Part shown: in pieces, positions 61,383 to 64,000 of the stretch
How the letters are laid out: every line of letters begins with the position of its first letter
Position numbering within the stretch: the first letter of the stretch is position 1
DNA from: Aeromicrobium phragmitis
Lineage (GTDB): Bacteria; Actinomycetota; Actinomycetes; Propionibacteriales; Nocardioidaceae
Direction: 5' to 3'
Assembly (NCBI RefSeq): GCF_003674095.1
Contig: NZ_RDBF01000007.1
Location: 62,001 to 126,000, forward strand
Length of the DNA: 64,000 nt
Translations under genes and position numbers: made by a program
Notes under the pieces: model-generated
What the model saw: only the letters and a program-made list of their open reading frames with translations
Database searches by the model: none
Told to the model about the DNA's origin: nothing

Positions 61383-61999
61383 GCAGACATCGCGCCCGGC
61401 GATCGGGCCTGCTGCGGGCCGTGCTCAGCCTCGGGCTCCTCGTGGGCGTCGGCGTCAGCGGGACCATGGCGTACTGGACGGATCAGGCGACCGTCACGAC
61501 CGGACAGCTGGCTGCGGGACGCCTTGACCTGACCCTCAACGGCCAGCTGGCCGGCCCCGGTGGCTCCACGACCGACACCACCTTCGCCGTGGGCGACCTC
61601 GTGCCCGGTGAGAGCTTCGCCCGCGCCATCTCGGTCGGGAACGCGGGCACGGTCCCCCTCGACTACACCGCCGTCTCGCATACGAACGGAACGCTCGGAC
61701 CAGGACTGCGGTGGACCGTCGTCGCGGGCGGCGCCGCGTCGAACGCCGGGTCCTCCGCGAACGGCGACCGGACGGGAACGTGCACCGGAGGAACGACGAC
61801 GTTCAGTTCGGCCTCCGCGATCAGCGCGAACGCGGCGGCGCCCACACCGGTCGTCCCGGCACGCCGACCGCTGGCCGCCGGGGCGAGCGAGACGCTCTGC
61901 GTCATCGTGCGCTTGGACCCGTCGGCCCCCTCCTCGCTCCAAGGTGCGACGGCGACGGCCACCTTCGTCGTCAACGGCGTTCAGCGAGGCGCCCCATGA
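61379..61999 (+). CDS. SipW/TasA-type exported protein 2
   Basis: A 206-aa exported protein with an RR-rich n-region (MSRHRARRSGLLRAVL), hydrophobic core and the SipW-type junction SGTMAYWTDQATVTTGQLAA followed by GRLDLTLNGQL. A TasA/CalY-like beta-sandwich follows (FAVGDLVPGESFARAISVGN, AGTVPLDYTAV), with Cys residues (GTCTGG, ETLCVIVRLD) that may form a disulphide. ATG at 61379 follows AAAGGAG. The next gene encodes a second signal peptidase, overlapping by 4 nt. Confidence 0.83.
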   Translation: MSRHRARRSGLLRAVLSLGLLVGVGVSGTMAYWTDQATVTTGQLAAGRLDLTLNGQLAGPGGSTTDTTFAVGDLVPGESFARAISVGNAGTVPLDYTAVSHTNGTLGPGLRWTVVAGGAASNAGSSANGDRTGTCTGGTTTFSSASAISANAAAPTPVVPARRPLAAGASETLCVIVRLDPSAPSSLQGATATATFVVNGVQRGAP

Positions 62000-62970
62000 G
62001 TCGCCTCCGCGTCGTCGTCCTCAACGCAGGAGCACTCCTCGGCGTCCTGTGCGTGCTGGTGGCCGCCGCCCTCTGGGTGACCGGCAGCCGGCCCCTGGTC
62101 GTGCAGTCCGATTCGATGGCACCCGAGATCCACGCCGGGGACCTGCTGCTGGCTCGGTCGATACCCGCGGCGGACCTCGAGGTGGGCGACGTGGTGAGCG
62201 TCGTCGACGGCTCGGGTGTGCGTGTCACCCACCGCATCATCGAGGTGTCCGAGAGCGGCGCCGAACGCATCGTGCGCCTGCGCGGCGACGCGAACGCCGT
62301 CGCCGACCCCGACGCCTACACGCTGTCGCGGGCAGAACGCGTCACCTGGGTCCTGCCCGGAGTCGGCAGTGCCGCCGCGTTCGTCGACAGCACGCCGGGC
62401 CGGGTCACGGCGATCGGCATCGTCGCGGGGTGCTGGCTGGCGGTGGTGCTGCCGCGACGGCGTGCGCCGCTGCACGCGCGTCCGCGACGCCGACGAGGGA
62501 TCGCTCCGGTCCTCGTCGGCGCGGCCCTCCTGCTGCCGGCCGTGCTTCCCGGGGCACGTGCATGGGCGATCTTCGACGACACGGCTACGGTCGCCACAGC
62601 CCCGCTGGCAGCCCACCGTGTGGTCGCTCAGGGTCAGCCACAGTGCCGTAACGAAGGGGGGCTGTTCGGCGTCGGCGAGTACGTGCGCCTCACCTGGCCG
62701 CATGTCGACGTTCGCTACGAGTACCGCTGGGAGGCCCGGCACACGGCGACGGGCGAAGTGGTGCGCTCCGGTGTGGTGCAGCCCGCCGGCGGTCGCCCCG
62801 GCGAACTCGAACTGCGGTCCTCCGTACTCGACCTCGGCCTGGGCGCCACGACGTACGACGTCGTGGTCCACGCCCGACTCCGCGCAGCGCCGAGCTGGGA
62901 GGCGGCCGGGACGACGACGCAAGTGCGAACGAGCGCGGTTCTCCTCGGGCTCGGCGTTCGGTGCGCCTAG
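61996..62970 (+). CDS. SipW-type signal peptidase fused to a substrate-like C-terminal domain
   Basis: A 324-aa protein in two parts. Residues about 1-155 are an ER-type signal peptidase (VVQSDSMAPEIHAGDLLLAR with catalytic Ser; VTHRIIEV with His; LRGDANAVADPDAYTLS). After a membrane helix and the arginine-rich HARPRRRRGIAP, residues about 168-324 look like a SipW-type substrate: VLVGAALLLPAVLPGARAWA then IFDDTATVATAPLAAHRV, which lines up with AYWTDQATVTTGQLAAGRL of the preceding protein. The remainder is beta-rich (YEYRWEARHTATGEVVRSGV). ATG at 61996 overlaps the previous stop. Confidence 0.82.
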   Translation: MSRLRVVVLNAGALLGVLCVLVAAALWVTGSRPLVVQSDSMAPEIHAGDLLLARSIPAADLEVGDVVSVVDGSGVRVTHRIIEVSESGAERIVRLRGDANAVADPDAYTLSRAERVTWVLPGVGSAAAFVDSTPGRVTAIGIVAGCWLAVVLPRRRAPLHARPRRRRGIAPVLVGAALLLPAVLPGARAWAIFDDTATVATAPLAAHRVVAQGQPQCRNEGGLFGVGEYVRLTWPHVDVRYEYRWEARHTATGEVVRSGVVQPAGGRPGELELRSSVLDLGLGATTYDVVVHARLRAAPSWEAAGTTTQVRTSAVLLGLGVRCA

Positions 62971-63219
62971 AATCGGATCGGCGACCGGCGTCACCCCGCG
63001 TGGGGCGCCGCGAGCCCTCGTGTGTAGGGTGATGCCACCGTCCCGCGCGCGGTGCTGTGACTCGAAAGTGGCGGGAAACGGCGCCAGAGCTCGCGACGTC
63101 GACGCGTCTCGACTCCGGAAGGTGGGTCGGCGCCATTGATTCGCCGCGTCACGAGTGCGATGGTTTGAGCAGAGACAAAGGCCGGCGACGGTCGCATGCC
63201 TTGCGTAGGGGTGGGAGTG

Positions 63220-63507
63220 ATGACCATGCGCGACCTCGATCGCGAACGGCTGGCTTTTGAGATGTCGCTCGTGATGATGAAGAAACTCGGTTGCGAGATG
63301 TATCTCACCGCCGGCGTGGGGCTCATGGTCTGCCTGGAGCATCCCGACGCGCCCGAGCACGAGCAGCAGGCCGAGGGGGTCTGCGCCTTCGCCCGTCATC
63401 AGGTCGACGCGGTGCTGCGCATTCACGACGCCGGCGCGTTGCCGGCCTATATCGATGCGCTGGACGAGTACGCCGGGATGCTCAAGGCGGCGGCAGGCAC
63501 GGCCTGA
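63220..63507 (+). CDS. Small soluble hypothetical protein
   Basis: A 95-aa protein, helical, Met/Cys-containing (RDLDRERLAFEMSLVMMKKL, GCEMYLTAGVGLMVCLEHPD, AFARHQVDAVLRIHDAGALP). No family recognised. Starts at ATG 63220 or 63226; GGGAG upstream fits 63226 slightly better. The preceding 249 nt hold no gene; -10-like hexamers TAGAAT (62969-62974) and TAGGGT (63024-63029) are there. Confidence 0.6.
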   Translation: MTMRDLDRERLAFEMSLVMMKKLGCEMYLTAGVGLMVCLEHPDAPEHEQQAEGVCAFARHQVDAVLRIHDAGALPAYIDALDEYAGMLKAAAGTA

Positions 63508-63526
63508 CGTGCCACCGACGAGTGCT

Positions 63527-63715
63527 TCAGCGCGGCGGGTCGATATCGCGCCGGGCGCGTCCGGCCATCAGAAGTGAGAGCAAGAGCCCGACGACGCCGA
63601 CGCCCATGAGGATGTAGCCGGTCGTGACCAGGTCGATGCCGTTGATCGCGTCTTGAACTGCGAACGCGAGGATGGCACCGAGAGCGAACAGGAACAGCGA
63701 GCCTCCGATATACAT
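63527..63715 (-). CDS. DUF6458-like two-helix membrane peptide
   Basis: A 62-aa protein with two hydrophobic segments (GGSLFLFALGAILAFAVQDA and TGYILMGVGVVGLLLSLLMA) and a basic tail RARRDIDPPR. The MYIGGSLFL...GAILAFAV start is characteristic of the actinobacterial DUF6458 family. Function unknown. It converges with the small soluble protein, 19 nt between stops. Confidence 0.75.
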   Translation of the reverse strand: MYIGGSLFLFALGAILAFAVQDAINGIDLVTTGYILMGVGVVGLLLSLLMAGRARRDIDPPR

Positions 63716-63739
63716 ACTGCGACAGTGGCAGTGATCGGC

Positions 63740-64000
63740 TCAGTTCGCATCTCGAGGAACCGGTCCTGAGCCAACTCGTCCCGATGAGACTGCGGTGACG
63801 GCTCGCCATCGCGTGAGCTCGAGCGCGACGCGCAACCGAAGGTCGGCTGGGTCGACGACTCGACCGAGGACGGCTTCTATCCGCTGCAATCGCTGAGAGA
63901 CGGTGTTGGGATGAACGCCGAGCCGACGCGCACACCGCCGTGGGCTCCCCAGCGTGGCGAAATACTCATGCAGGGTCGACATGAGTCTCTGGCGGTCGTC
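63740..64000 (-). CDS. PucR-type regulator, C-terminal HTH (5' part outside window)
   Basis: The frame is open through the right edge, so only the last 86 residues are visible. LMSTLHEYFATLGSPRRCAR followed by RLGVHPNTVSQRLQRIEAVL is the C-terminal helix-turn-helix of PucR/CdaR regulators, ending with LRLRVALELTRW. PucR-type proteins often control purine use or amino-acid catabolism; a link to the purine permease 4.4 kb away is only a possibility. Confidence 0.82.
   Translation of the reverse strand, partial: DDRQRLMSTLHEYFATLGSPRRCARRLGVHPNTVSQRLQRIEAVLGRVVDPADLRLRVALELTRWRAVTAVSSGRVGSGPVPRDAN

Overview
The window is a GC-rich, gene-dense stretch of bacterial chromosome. It shows frequent GTG starts, many ATGA/GTGA start-stop overlaps and several apparently leaderless promoters. 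The block CDP-alcohol phosphatidyltransferase - DUF881 - small basic protein - DUF881 - gcvH - garA - ftsR - DUF151 nuclease - MerR - gcvP is a hallmark of Actinomycetota. With the other gene content, this suggests Propionibacteriales, for example a Nocardioidaceae member such as Aeromicrobium or Nocardioides. The genus is an inference. No rRNA, prophage, insertion sequence or CRISPR array was seen; there is one tRNA.

Layout. 0-4.4 kb: a TauE/SafE exporter running off the left edge, the proline symporter PutP, two S4 RNA-binding proteins and an RluA-type pseudouridine synthase. 4.5-6.2 kb: a DGPF (YCII) protein coupled to an ECF42-type sigma factor, with a matching promoter upstream. 6.2-12.5 kb: methyltransferase, DUF72, a Balon/Rv2629-type ribosome hibernation factor, a thiamine-binding protein, an inositol-phosphatase-family enzyme and GTP-type PEP carboxykinase. 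12.5-17.7 kb: Nudix hydrolase, REP-like palindromes, ornithine aminotransferase, copper genes copC and copD-ctaG, and superoxide dismutase. 17.8-26.1 kb: the conserved actinobacterial block above; gcvP is preceded by a glycine riboswitch. 26-31 kb: an alpha/beta hydrolase, small membrane proteins, a START-like protein and a four-gene operon with WXG100-like features. 30.9-35.1 kb: assimilatory sulfate reduction (cysH, cysD, cysN and a siroheme-synthase fusion). 35-39.5 kb: YciO, MarR plus MFS exporter, M20 amidohydrolase and universal stress protein.

39.6-59.3 kb is dominated by nucleic-acid and nucleoside use. A BMP-type nucleoside ABC importer is followed by cytidine deaminase, a cytochrome P450, pyrimidine nucleoside phosphorylase, a MaoC-fold protein and adenosine deaminase. 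Then come a uridine-kinase-like protein, deoC, a secreted 5'-nucleotidase and a secreted LTD/EEP nuclease behind a PHO-box-like site, tRNA-Leu(GAG) and a purine-type NCS2 permease. Together these could degrade extracellular nucleic acid, take up the nucleosides and bases, and recover phosphate, deoxyribose and bases. The P450 and MaoC proteins are unexplained members.

59.6-63 kb holds the most unusual locus: two SipW/TasA-type exported proteins, two ER-type (Ser/His) signal peptidases and an LPXTG protein in one overlapping operon. The second signal peptidase carries a C-terminal extension that looks like its own substrate class. The window ends with a small unknown protein, a DUF6458-like membrane peptide and the C-terminal part of a PucR-type regulator.
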